Assembly (NCBI RefSeq): GCF_964204865.1
Contig: NC_135259.1
Location: 12,720,974-12,784,973, forward strand
Direction: 5' to 3'
From: Styela clava
Lineage: Eukaryota; Chordata; Ascidiacea; Stolidobranchia; Styelidae
Length of the DNA stretch: 64,000 nucleotides
Shown: positions 35,601 to 43,838 of the stretch, one piece after another
Layout: each line of letters begins with the position of its first letter
Numbering within the stretch: the stretch's first letter is position 1
Notes under the pieces: generated by a model
The model's input: only the letters and a program-made list of their open reading frames with translations
The model's database searches: none
Told to the model about the DNA's origin: nothing
Program-made: the position numbers and the translations under genes

Positions 35601-37081
35601 CAAATTTTAGAAAAAATATATGGAGAAGATAGGATAAGAATGATGGATATAAATGATGTAAAAGACAAAATGAAAAAAGTTATTTTATCTGTTCAAGAAA
35701 TTTTGAAATCTATTCCCCAGGAATGGAAAAATATATTAAGAGATAAAACAAGCAATCATATCCCCATGTCAAAGGAATTTAAATATGATCTTTCAGAAAA
35801 TCCCACAACAAAAATATTGTATAGGAAAATATTAAAAAAGTTTAACAGTGACCAATGGAAACAGAAACGTTGTAAAATTATTTATAAATTTAATTTACGA
35901 ACAGATTTTACTTGGAATAAAGTTTGGGCAAATTATATTCCCAGAAAATACCAGGTACTAAGTTGGAAGATTTTACAAAATGGGATTCCAACTGGAGAAC
36001 GAATTAGACATTGGGCAGAAGATACAAATGGCAATTGCGTCTTTTGTAATAGAGTCATTGAAAATTGTATTCATTTATTTTTCAACTGTCATTATATAAA
36101 ATCCTTTTGGAAATGGCTAAATTTAACAAGTTATACACAGCATAATATTTTTACTCAAGATGTTGAAACTAAATCACTGAATCTAATTATCGCTTGTGGT
36201 AAAGCAGCGATTTGGAATTTTAGAAATGGCTTAATATTTCAGGAATTGGAAACATATCAGTCCATACTTAGAACTATGTTTAAATGTGTGATGATAGGAT
36301 CTTTAAGAAGTATGAATGAATTTGTAAAAGAGGAAATATTAGAAGATGAAAAGATTGAAATTCTTTTAGGAAAATCAGTAATGCTTTGAATATGGTAGTT
36401 ATAGTTTTCATACTTATTATCTGAAATTTATATACATTGAAATAATTCAGTTAAAAAAATAAAATAAAAATGTGAATGTTTGTTGTGTTGTAATGAAAAT
36501 TATGATATATCAGATAACATTGTGGGTGTATAATGTATTATTTCATGTTAAACTTGTTTTAATATTAATTCCTAACACCTGCAACTATCGTTTCTGCAAT
36601 CACAGACTCTATAATAAAATGTTATTTCCAAGAAGAAAAAAAAAGTTTGCATAGACCGAGAATCTGGAAAACGCCTAATAGCATGATGGGCGTTTTTATG
36701 ATTATTTGTCTAATTCTTCAAATATTTTTGTTTTCCATATTAAATGATAATATCGGTTAAATTTATAATATATATGGTATAACTACTGAAAATGAAAAAA
36801 AAATGTATGCACAATGGTCACTGGATTACATGGATTGACATTTCATGAATGTGGACACAATTCAAATTGGATATTTGAACTAATATGGGTAAATGTATCT
36901 GGTTAATTTGATATTTGTGATTATTTATCTATCATGTATTGTATACTTAACACCTAAATTATTTGGAAATTGGGATTCATGCAATTAAATTGACATAATA
37001 ATATATTTGGATAAACCAAAACTATCATTTTCATAAATCCGATTTGGCTATGGATTTAAATTTGGCAAAAAAAAAAAAAAA
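32645..37081 (+). mobile_element. LINE retrotransposon (L1/Tx1-like), 5'-truncated, with poly(A) and target duplication
   Basis: An 11-bp direct repeat AAATGCTAACA occurs at 32634-32644 and at 37082-37092 after an A-run beginning at 37067. At least TGCTAACA is unambiguous. Between them is one long ORF2 (32664-36389) and about 690 bp of 3' UTR. The 5' boundary falls inside the endonuclease domain, which explains why the reading frame lacks an ATG and the N-terminal endonuclease motif. The open 3.7-kb frame points to a recent insertion. Confidence 0.85.
32664..36389 (+). CDS. LINE ORF2: partial endonuclease, reverse transcriptase, C-terminal zinc-knuckle-like motif
   Basis: 1241 codons from a TTG. 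The frame continues upstream as FIKKQK until a stop at 32640-32642, and the true start is lost by 5' truncation. Residues 1-220: AP-type endonuclease without its first motif, with QETH (7-10), GGDFN (120-124) and SDH (212-214). Central reverse transcriptase: LNKAPGLDGLTKEFY, NWRPISLLN, QTGFIYSRNIHEN, SIDWEKAYDSVD (catalytic Asp), GLRQGCPLSP and FADD at 685-688. The C-terminus has a CX2C...HX4C motif starting at about residue 1125 (CVFCNRVIENCIHLFFNC). Motif style fits the L1/Tx1 group. The frame is intact, but loss of the endonuclease N-terminus makes autonomous activity unlikely. Confidence 0.9.
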   Translation: MDIVFLQETHCGNESDVEKWNREWGGIGYWTTYSNTRNGVAILISKQLDINIKQCQFIDNKEGRIILCHFIVENYTFILTNLYSPNILQHRRDTFKELDQKMEEFLENNNIWNSYKIILGGDFNCICNLLDKEIGSKLVVDNSVKVLENVIAKYNLLDIWRHTHPHDRKYTWRQITNSKDIPIRQRRLDRFYISKTLIPNIENAVILAQSISDHDIPIIHIHVDDNIKRGRGYWKFNARLCNDETFVNGIDVMMTHWKNEFSQCSDNLIIREMWDRIKRKIKHWAIYCGKCLKIREEAEEKLVINKYQNALVNYEKDKFDIEKKHRVELLKIELDNLSKKKVQGNIIRSRIRWNEQGEKSTSYFFNLEKHRGQIKLFKELETDAGIILTNINDIQEEQRLFYKKLYTKKQLNDHLQNTLISKIETKLEYEKMINLEYGISEQELDDAFKSLKLNKAPGLDGLTKEFYLLCWNKIKTILLAVYSSCIASGQLTETMTEAIITLLYKKGEKKKLANWRPISLLNLDYKIFTKILGNRIKYELPKLIHPDQTGFIYSRNIHENLLTFRDDIFHANYSKTDLLLFSIDWEKAYDSVDREFLFKVLKKFNIGPTWISFIKLIYTNTKSRIITNGYIGKEFIVERGLRQGCPLSPILYTFIAEVFACNIRSNTEIRGFINIANEEQKYKGFADDALLTLRDYYSLCVSMNVIVQFENASGTYINRNKSQILVCGSLINLPIIQVDGIKVSRDNILLLGCWFGNDKTKFEKNWNPVIRRIQNVINLWRGRNLTMIGRTIIAKQLLLSKVWYLASFEIVPYNVILTLKKLIWTFSWEQKQENISRSVCCASKMQGGLGCMDIEIQIKSIQLKWLWKLIDGNKAPWSNRARNYINNYHNKIQTTNLEIIHLSLRNNFKKSIPQFYTNIVNYFKALNLKRNPLQLRSEIYQEYIWFNPLIKLQNHPDNLSNWIKSNITKIEHIIKLTCRQILEKIYGEDRIRMMDINDVKDKMKKVILSVQEILKSIPQEWKNILRDKTSNHIPMSKEFKYDLSENPTTKILYRKILKKFNSDQWKQKRCKIIYKFNLRTDFTWNKVWANYIPRKYQVLSWKILQNGIPTGERIRHWAEDTNGNCVFCNRVIENCIHLFFNCHYIKSFWKWLNLTSYTQHNIFTQDVETKSLNLIIACGKAAIWNFRNGLIFQELETYQSILRTMFKCVMIGSLRSMNEFVKEEILEDEKIEILLGKSVML

Positions 37082-37092
37082 AAATGCTAACA

Positions 37093-37484
37093 TGTTATAC
37101 ATTGTCTCGGGTTAATGTTTGGGTGCTGCGGCGACAATTTCTTACTGTCTTTTTTATGCTATTAATCGGAATTTAGTACATGCAATTGTTTTTGTAAATA
37201 AACTATCCAACCAAAATTTAACTTAACATTTGATGTTGTATTTGGATAAAAAAATATTTGTACCCGGTACTGAAATTAACTTCGGCAACAAAAAGAAACG
37301 ACAGTTGGTAGGGATGCAAGCATTGACTGATTGGTGAATGTGTTTGCCGTGATGCGTTTGTTATAATGTTATTGATAATTTTTTACCATTCGGAACAGTT
37401 AATCATTTGAATATTTGTCTGTCAACTGCATCATAATATACGTAACTGTTTGATACCTGTATACCTAATACCTGTTATAACAGC
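37093..37484 (+). promoter_or_regulatory. KICS2 5' flank
   Basis: The 390 bp between the LINE target duplication and the KICS2 ATG must contain the remaining KICS2 promoter/5' UTR. A splice-acceptor-like CCTGTTATAACAG ends one base before the ATG. It could accept a spliced leader or an upstream non-coding exon. No TATA box was convincingly seen. Confidence 0.35.
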
Positions 37485-38690
37485 ATGGAAGAGTCATATT
37501 TTAGAGCATATTTCAACTTCATCTCAACTGTGGCTTGTGATAAAGCAAAGGAACTTGTGGAAAAGGAAAAAGACAAGGCACCCATACCTCTGCAATCAGC
37601 TTTAGTATTACTTGCACAATGTGAAAAGAGTTATTATTCACTAGCATTTCTTGAGCAGAAATGGTTTGGAAGAAGAGATCCACTGAAAAATACCTATCTT
37701 ACATTACAGACTGAGTTGCAAACTGTTTTAAAACAGATGGATAAAACTGATAAATCTGTAACTGTTTCAACATGTGAAGGCCTAGTGAATTTCTGCTCAT
37801 GTCGAGTTGATTGCATAGAACTGTATGAAACTGCATTACGTAACATCCCAAATAAAGATTTAGAAAAGCTAATTAGTGATTTAATTCAAAAACATGAATC
37901 AAAGCTACAATATCACACTTTGAAATCTATATTGGATTCATTTATGTCCGAATTTGAGACATTTCGTCAATTAGTTGGTGCAAGTCTTCTAATTGCGGAA
38001 TGGAATTTTTTTACTTCGCTGATAGAACTTCATAAAATACATCAAACTTTAGCGGTTTGGCAGCCACTTCTATCAAAAGACCAACATCACACACTTCGAC
38101 CGGGACTATTTGGTTTTGGAGAAAGACATTCAACTTCACCTGTATCTGCTTTATATCAATGGATGGCAAAATATTTTCAGTCATTAGTTTCAAAGTTCTC
38201 TTTTTATTTTTACTATTCTTTGAATTTTCAAGGACAGGGTGATGAAATGAAGATTTTTCTTAGTAAAACAAGTTATGATTATGTGGCAAAAGCCTTGAAT
38301 TTTTGTAAAAAACTAGACTCCACTTATGTACTTCTATGTTCTATTGCAAATGAAAACACCTCAAAACTAATGGATGAATCGTTGAGAACCACACATTCAA
38401 AAATTCTTGAGTTACCTAATGCAAGCCCGGAATATATGTGGCCAAATTTAGATGTTTTTTTGTACAATAAATCAGAAGAAATTACTTTTGAGAAAGTTGT
38501 ATATTATTTTGACAAACAAATTGATTTTACATTTTATGCTGCTCAATGTGACCCGGGCATCATGCTCGTTATTGCGGTAATGGGAAGAAAAAATGAGAAA
38601 GACTCCTATGTTTCAAACTTTATTAATGAAACCGTTTTATATTTGAGACCAAAAAGAATATTTTCTTTGTTAAGACCAGGGTCGAAGTGA
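37485..38690 (+). CDS. KICS2: KICSTOR complex subunit 2 (C12orf66 family)
   Basis: 401 codons in a single exon. KICSTOR (KPTN, ITFG2, KICS2, SZT2) anchors GATOR1 on lysosomes and is needed for mTORC1 to sense amino-acid and glucose shortage. Similarity to vertebrate KICS2 is spread over the whole length: N-terminal YDKAK/DKAKELVEKEK segment, LAQCEKSYYSLAFLEQK, SEWKF-like AEWNFFTSLIELH, LVSKFSFYFYYSLNF, MWPNLDVFLYNKSEE and the C-terminal LRPKRIFSLLRPGSK. It is somewhat shorter than the human protein (about 445 residues), mainly in loops. The ATG follows a CAG acceptor-like sequence. No AATAAA lies between its stop and the IVD start 113 bp downstream. Confidence 0.93.
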   Translation: MEESYFRAYFNFISTVACDKAKELVEKEKDKAPIPLQSALVLLAQCEKSYYSLAFLEQKWFGRRDPLKNTYLTLQTELQTVLKQMDKTDKSVTVSTCEGLVNFCSCRVDCIELYETALRNIPNKDLEKLISDLIQKHESKLQYHTLKSILDSFMSEFETFRQLVGASLLIAEWNFFTSLIELHKIHQTLAVWQPLLSKDQHHTLRPGLFGFGERHSTSPVSALYQWMAKYFQSLVSKFSFYFYYSLNFQGQGDEMKIFLSKTSYDYVAKALNFCKKLDSTYVLLCSIANENTSKLMDESLRTTHSKILELPNASPEYMWPNLDVFLYNKSEEITFEKVVYYFDKQIDFTFYAAQCDPGIMLVIAVMGRKNEKDSYVSNFINETVLYLRPKRIFSLLRPGSK

Positions 38691-38778
38691 GGAATCTCCA
38701 TATATATATCACACGTAATTTGCATCTAGGGATACTGTATTTTTGCATTGCTTAGAAACGAACTTTTTGATAGCTATC

Positions 38779-38794
38779 AATTTTTTATTTCAAG
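38779..38794 (+). promoter_or_regulatory. Splice-acceptor-like tract before IVD ATG (possible trans-splice site)
   Basis: TTTTTTATTTCAAG ends ten bases before the IVD ATG and lies in the 113-bp gap after KICS2. In lineages with spliced-leader trans-splicing such tracts mark the 5' end of downstream operon genes. Comparable AGs occur before KICS2 (37483), INO80C (40676), ARL16 (41459) and TKFC (45795). Confidence 0.4.
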
Positions 38795-38803
38795 GTTATT
38801 AAA

Positions 38804-40072
38804 ATGTTCAGTGCAAGTAGAGGAATTTTCAGATTACAATCTAAATTTGTTGGAATCTTACGATTAGGACATGTGACAACTAGCCAATACTCAACTCTAC
38901 CTATTGACGATGAAATATTTGGACTTAGTGATGATCAAAGACAATTAAGACAAACTGTTTCAAATTTTTTTAAAGAAGAACTAGCTCCACTAGCGGACAA
39001 GATTGATAAAGAAGATGATTTCCCAGGCCGAAGAAAATTTTGGAAAAAGTTGGGAGAGATGGGTCTTCTTGGTGTCACAGCACCTGTGGAGTATGGTGGA
39101 ACTGGCCTTGATATTTTGGATCAATTAGTAATCATGGAAGAACTTTCTAGAGTATCAGCTGCACTTGGATTAAGTTGGGGTGCCCATGCAGATTTGTGCT
39201 TGAACCAAATTGTGAGAAATGGAACTGATGAACAGAAAGCCAAATATCTTCCAAAGCTTATCTCAGGAGAACATATTGGTGCTTTAGCTATGAGCGAATC
39301 TGGCTCTGGATCAGATGTCCTTTCAATGCAACTTAAAGCTGAAAGAGAAGGCGATTACTACATTCTCAATGGCAATAAGTTTTGGATAACCAATGCTCCA
39401 GATGCTGATATTACAATAGTATATGCAAAGACTGATCTCACAGTGGCACCATCAAGAGGTGTTACAGCTTTTATCGTAGAAGACGAGTTTGAAGGATTTT
39501 CAAAGGGTCCTAAACTTGACAAATTAGGTATGAGAGGTTCAAATACAGGGGAATTAATATTTGAAAATTGCAAAGTGGCAGTTGAAAACGTGTTGGGTGG
39601 AGTCGGAAAAGGAGTTCGCGTCCTCATGAACGGACTTGATATTGAAAGACTTGGTGCTGCAGCTGGTCCAATAGGAATAATGCAGGCTGTTATGGACCAT
39701 ACAGTGCCTTACTTGCATGAAAGAAAACAATTTGGCAAAAGGATCGGAGAATTTCAACTCATGCAAGCCAAGATGGCAGATATGTACACCAGACTTAGCT
39801 CATCTCGTTGTTATCTCTATAACCTTGCACGAGCTTATGGACAAGGATATCGGAACAGTAGAGATTGTGCTGCAGTTGTTTTACATGCAGCCGAACTTGC
39901 AACACAAGTTGCACTTGACGGCATTCAATGCCTTGGAGGAAACGGATATATCAATGACTACCCCATGGGTCGATTTTTAAGAGATGCCAAAATTTATGAA
40001 ATAGGAGCCGGAACAAGTCAGATTCGACGATTAATAATTGGTCGCTCCTTCAATGATGCCTTTCCAAAGTGA
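38804..40072 (+). CDS. IVD: Isovaleryl-CoA dehydrogenase, mitochondrial
   Basis: 422 codons, single exon, complete. It oxidises isovaleryl-CoA to 3-methylcrotonyl-CoA in leucine breakdown, using FAD and passing electrons to ETF in the mitochondrial matrix. Residues 1-30 are basic, Ser-rich and lack acids, as in a mitochondrial presequence. Acyl-CoA dehydrogenase signatures are present: [16 protein letters not shown] (about 162-177) and [14 protein letters not shown] (about 318-331). IVD is distinguished from other family members by Glu281 in [12 protein letters not shown] (IVD places its catalytic base here) and by [12 protein letters not shown] at 399-409, where other dehydrogenases have the catalytic Glu. 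Length equals the human enzyme. The lack of introns is notable, since vertebrate IVD has many. Confidence 0.97.
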   Translation: MFSASRGIFRLQSKFVGILRLGHVTTSQYSTLPIDDEIFGLSDDQRQLRQTVSNFFKEELAPLADKIDKEDDFPGRRKFWKKLGEMGLLGVTAPVEYGGTGLDILDQLVIMEELSRVSAALGLSWGAHADLCLNQIVRNGTDEQKAKYLPKLISGEHIGALAMSESGSGSDVLSMQLKAEREGDYYILNGNKFWITNAPDADITIVYAKTDLTVAPSRGVTAFIVEDEFEGFSKGPKLDKLGMRGSNTGELIFENCKVAVENVLGGVGKGVRVLMNGLDIERLGAAAGPIGIMQAVMDHTVPYLHERKQFGKRIGEFQLMQAKMADMYTRLSSSRCYLYNLARAYGQGYRNSRDCAAVVLHAAELATQVALDGIQCLGGNGYINDYPMGRFLRDAKIYEIGAGTSQIRRLIIGRSFNDAFPK

Positions 40073-40227
40073 AAGTTTTCCAGTTTGTAAGATGTTGCAA
40101 TAGATTCTGTTTGAATCTAAATGTTCATTCAAATTATATGTATCTTTTCTCGAAACTGTATATTGAATATATATCTGCCTCTTTATATATTTAGTTCACT
40201 CTTGATTTGATTCAAAAGAATTCATAC

Positions 40228-40233
40228 ATTAAA
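40228..40233 (+). terminator. Possible poly(A) signal of IVD (ATTAAA)
   Basis: ATTAAA about 155 bp after the IVD stop is the first variant poly(A) signal. A second ATTAAA is near 40304. No canonical AATAAA occurs between IVD and INO80C. Confidence 0.3.
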
Positions 40234-40697
40234 TCTAATCACTATTATTATCCATAACGATTTCGCATAGAAATGTTTCATTGATTTTGTATCCACACGT
40301 TTCATTAAATGAAATTATTTTGTGATCAGTTGTGGAGAACAACATAGCTACTTACTACTTTTGACTCATCGGAAAAAATATGAATGAAGTACCACACCAT
40401 CTTTTTATTGTGCATTTACTAGAGCAGTAGAATACTACCGTACAATACAAAACCAATTTGCTTGGTGACTGCAACTGTTCTATAAGAATCAAAAGTTGCT
40501 TATGAATTTTATCGAAAGCAATATTAATTACCTCAATGATCTGCTGAAAGTATCCAATTCCCAACTAGATGAACAGTGTGGAAATAAGTGGTTAAATGTT
40601 ATTGATAGTGATATTATGCAAAAATAATTATGCACTTATTTGTTCTGCTTAATTTTGATACCAATTATTGTTACAGAGCCTAAATTAGTGTTTTGTC

Positions 40698-41102
40698 ATG
40701 AAGCCTGCAAAGAGAAAGAAGTTAACCAAAGACGCAGTTGATACAGATAAAACTGAGAAAAGTGAAGAAATTCCAACCAAAAAATCAAAGACACTATGCT
40801 TTAAAAAAGCAGAATATCAATCCACGGAATTTACTAGTCAAACGAAAACATGGAAAAATATAAAACATATTGCTGCAATTGAAAAATCAACATATGAACC
40901 TGGTGTGGTAACCCATGCAACGATTTCAACAGCTCCCTCAACTAAACCTATAAAAAATTACTCTGATTTGTCCGGGTTACCAGCTTTATATAAAGACCCT
41001 AAGACAAAGTTGAAATATCATAATAAAGAAGAATATCAAGCGATCCAGCATCTGTCTCCTGATATAATTCTTGGATTATTGTCATTAAGAAAAGCCACAT
41101 GA
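40698..41102 (+). CDS. INO80C: INO80 chromatin-remodelling complex subunit C (Ies6 family)
   Basis: 134 codons, single exon. The C-terminal part, about residues 95-133, is a YL1-C domain: LSGLPALYKDPKTKLKYHNK and then HLSPDIILGLLSLRKAT, close to the end of animal INO80C. The N-terminus is lysine-rich and probably disordered and nuclear, with KKSKTLCFKKAEYQ and KTWKNIKHIAAIEK blocks found in INO80C orthologues. In the INO80 complex it works with the Arp5 module in nucleosome sliding. The length fits the family's conserved core. A TTACAG acceptor-like site precedes the ATG by 21 bp. Confidence 0.9.
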   Translation: MKPAKRKKLTKDAVDTDKTEKSEEIPTKKSKTLCFKKAEYQSTEFTSQTKTWKNIKHIAAIEKSTYEPGVVTHATISTAPSTKPIKNYSDLSGLPALYKDPKTKLKYHNKEEYQAIQHLSPDIILGLLSLRKAT

Positions 41103-41358
41103 GCCGAACTTGTGGAAGCTTTCCTTTGATTGTCAAAATGTAGAGACTGCCACAGGGTGCATGTCAATGGCCTGCGCTATTTATTTTTGAGTGCTGCAAC
41201 AGACATTCTGCGAATTTCAAAACAAAACAATTTCATCCCAATAACTGGTATATTTGTCATTGAACCAAGCAACTGAAAGGCGCTACACCGCTCAAACTTT
41301 ATTTGCAATTCTGCTAAAAAGCCATTTAGGGGCAGTTCAATTGCAAATGTTTCAATAC

Positions 41359-41364
41359 AATAAA
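41359..41364 (+). terminator. Poly(A) signal of INO80C (AATAAA)
   Basis: AATAAA, 257 bp after the INO80C stop and 95 bp before the ARL16 ATG. Position fits INO80C mRNA 3' end formation just ahead of the ARL16 acceptor-like tract at 41446-41459. Confidence 0.5.
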
Positions 41365-41459
41365 TTTTACTTTTTGTGATCAGGAAATATACATTAACAA
41401 TTGAAACTTCTTCGTGTTATTACAGAGAATAATACCAGTGCAATTTTCTATTTTTTCAG

Positions 41460-43412
41460 ATGATATTAGTGATTGGACCCACTGGAAGTGGGAAAACCCT
41501 TCTTTTAAAACAATTAGAGGAACTAAGTAAAAATTCCCATTTGAGCAGTGCAAAAAAGAAAGATAAATCTCAGTCAGATCTTCATGATGCGAAACCATTA
41601 ACAAGCAATGACCAGGATGATGCTAGGGAAAATGTACCTGCGACTATGCCAACGATGGGAACTAATATTTGTGCAATTAAATTCCCACGGAAAAAAGAAA
41701 TAAACTTGAAAGAAGTTGGAGGATCAATGGCTCCAATATGGAAGAGTTCATATGAAGTAAGGTATATGCTCTAGGTCAGGGTGGTCCAAGGTTGTCGGCT
41801 CCGCGGGCCGCAAATTTATTTTTTTCATTGTTCGCGGGCCACAATAGTGCCAAGAATAGGTAAACAGTGCAATACAAAATAAACACTTTTATTGTGCAAA
41901 CACATAGTTATCAGACATAGCCATCCCAGGCTAATAGAATCTGCATTCTATTTTTAGTTTTCTATGATTCTATTAGTTATTGTTAGCATATATTTCCGAC
42001 CAAAAAGATAGAAAGCCAGATAATAATTTGACTGTCAAGCATATCATTCAACTTCGCTATTTGCCTCAGCCAGCCATAACACTAGTCAATTCAGTGACAT
42101 TAGTGATGAGACAATATGTCAAAAAAAATTTTCTGATAAATTTGATTACGAAACAACACGAAATGCGATTTATCGATTACTCTCCGGATATGACGCAGGC
42201 CACATGTGGCCAGCGGGCCTGGGTTTGGACCACCCTGCTCTAGGTGCATCATAGATCGGCAGCATTCATTGTAGGGGGAATTTATATATTCTTACTGTCT
42301 TGCAAAAACAATATACAATTTTGCAGTTCATTGAGCTTGTAAGCAATTGTAGGGACGCCATATTAGGACATTGTAGCAAGCACTTTCTTAGGATAGGTTT
42401 GCGAGTTGCTATAAAAAGCCTGTAATAACATATATTGCTGGCATCCTGGTAATTTTGACTGAATGTTGCAAAAATTAGCCAAGCCTGTCTGAATCTGACT
42501 ATCGATAACACTATCGAACATTAACGAGAACACTTTGTTATATTGCACTGATCTCAGAAAGCTTTTCTATTTTAGGATGCCGAAAAGGTGATTTATGTAA
42601 TAGATTTTTCGAATCCATTCCAAGTTTCCAGCACAACTATCAGATTGTTGGAAATGTTATCAGATGAAAAATTGAAAGATAAAAACATATTGCTGCTGCT
42701 AAATAAAATGTAAGTATAGAAAGTACAGCATACACAATAAAGCGGGAAACCAAGAATGGGACGATTCAAAGCTTACATAGTTTTAATCAAAAAATGAAGG
42801 CATATTTATGTTTAACATTCATTTAAAAGCTTGCCAACAAAAGAATCATATTAATAGAGTAGTACCTTCTCACCTAGCCTATCCGGCCATGTAAGTTTAT
42901 CATTATGAAGTGTTACAAAGGCAAAAGTGAAAAACAATAAGCCTCAGGCCAAAACTAAATTTTATCGCAATCTTAACAAATTCCTTGAGCAATTTTTTTA
43001 GCTAAAACATCAAAATTTGGTTGTGGCAGCACCAGGCAAGCCAGATTAAATTACCCAACGGGCCGGATTTGGCCCATGTCTGTTCTATAGTTAAGTATTT
43101 ATATGATGCTTATCAGACATTTAGCTCTGAACAAAGCACTATACCAGCAGCTACAAACTATTTGGGGTTGCCTACGCAACTTATTACACTACACTCTGGG
43201 TTAAGTAGGGGAATATCTGCTTGCTAATCTTATGTTTGCAATTTTTGTACAGTGACAATTTCACCACAGTTTATCCTGCAGAGATGAGGTATATGCTGAT
43301 GCTTGATAGCATTATCTCACATGCACCTCAAACGATCACTACTATAGAATCCAGCGCTAAGTATGGGTCCGGCCTTCAGGACGTTGTTGATTGGATATAT
43401 GAAGGAACTTGA
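41460..43412 (+). CDS. ARL16: ADP-ribosylation factor-like protein 16
   Basis: Three exons, 41460-41756, 42576-42709 and 43253-43412, join to 196 codons plus stop. A divergent small GTPase of the ARF/ARL family. P-loop GPTGSGKT (residues 6-13), then an insert rich in K/S/D, an APTMGTN-like switch 1 (PTMGTNICAIKFPRKK), switch 2 EVGGSMAPIW instead of the canonical DxxGQ, NKID (about 142-145, restored across the exon 2/3 split codon) and SSAKYGSG as G5. The missing switch-2 Gln and the GGxMxPIW motif are features of ARL16 orthologues. The ATG sits directly after TTCTATTTTTTCAG, so the leader is probably joined by splicing (cis or trans). A hAT-like MITE lies in intron 1. Confidence 0.92.
41777..42237. 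mobile_element. Non-autonomous hAT element, 461 bp, perfect 8-bp target duplication
   Basis: In ARL16 intron 1, 20 bp after the donor. Ends CAGGGTGGTCCAAGG and CCTGGGTTTGGACCACCCTG are inverted repeats with CAG/CTG termini. CTCTAGGT flanks it on both sides (41769-41776 and 42238-42245). GC-rich CGCGGGCCGCAAATTT is mirrored near the right end. No coding sequence. Confidence 0.85.
42882..43083 (+). repeat. GGCC hAT-like MITE copy
   Basis: In ARL16 intron 2. Shares GGCCATGTAAG, the AACAAATTCCTTGAGC segment, CAGGCAAGCCAGATTAAATT and GGGCCGGATTTGGCCCATGT with the copies at 182 and 15601. Confidence 0.5.
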
Positions 43413-43669
43413 CACAATGTTATATTATATTCTCTCATCTACATATTTAACAGCAATTGCACTATGTAGTGATTATGCATAGCTTATTCGTATTTCCTTC
43501 CCACTGTATTTTTTTCACTATCTTTGTTGTTTTTCATTTCTTAATTTTTTTACCTCTTCTAGCAGTTTTTGATACTCCTGTAAATGAAAATTTATATATA
43601 AATGGGTCCCTTTGCAATATAATCATGGTATGTTGGACAAGCTTGTTTCAACTGAAAGGACATCTCGGT

Positions 43670-43675
43670 AATAAA
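43670..43675 (+). terminator. Poly(A) signal of ARL16 (AATAAA)
   Basis: AATAAA 258 bp after the ARL16 stop, 164 bp before the convergent GNPTG stop. Confidence 0.45.
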
Positions 43676-43838
43676 TGGCAGCTTACCGAATTACAATTAT
43701 CCAGCGATTGAAAAGGTTTGAAAACGTTTTCATCTGAGCTTGTTGATGGACTAGAGACCAATCCAGCTTTCCACAGTATCCTTCTCAAATAGATATTATA
43801 CCCCTGTAAAGCAGATAACGTTAGTATAGAGCTCTGAA

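Noticed and set aside
37485-40072. KICS2 and IVD as processed pseudogenes
   Set aside because: Both are full length without stops or frameshifts and keep key residues (for IVD, Glu281), so they look functional despite lacking introns.
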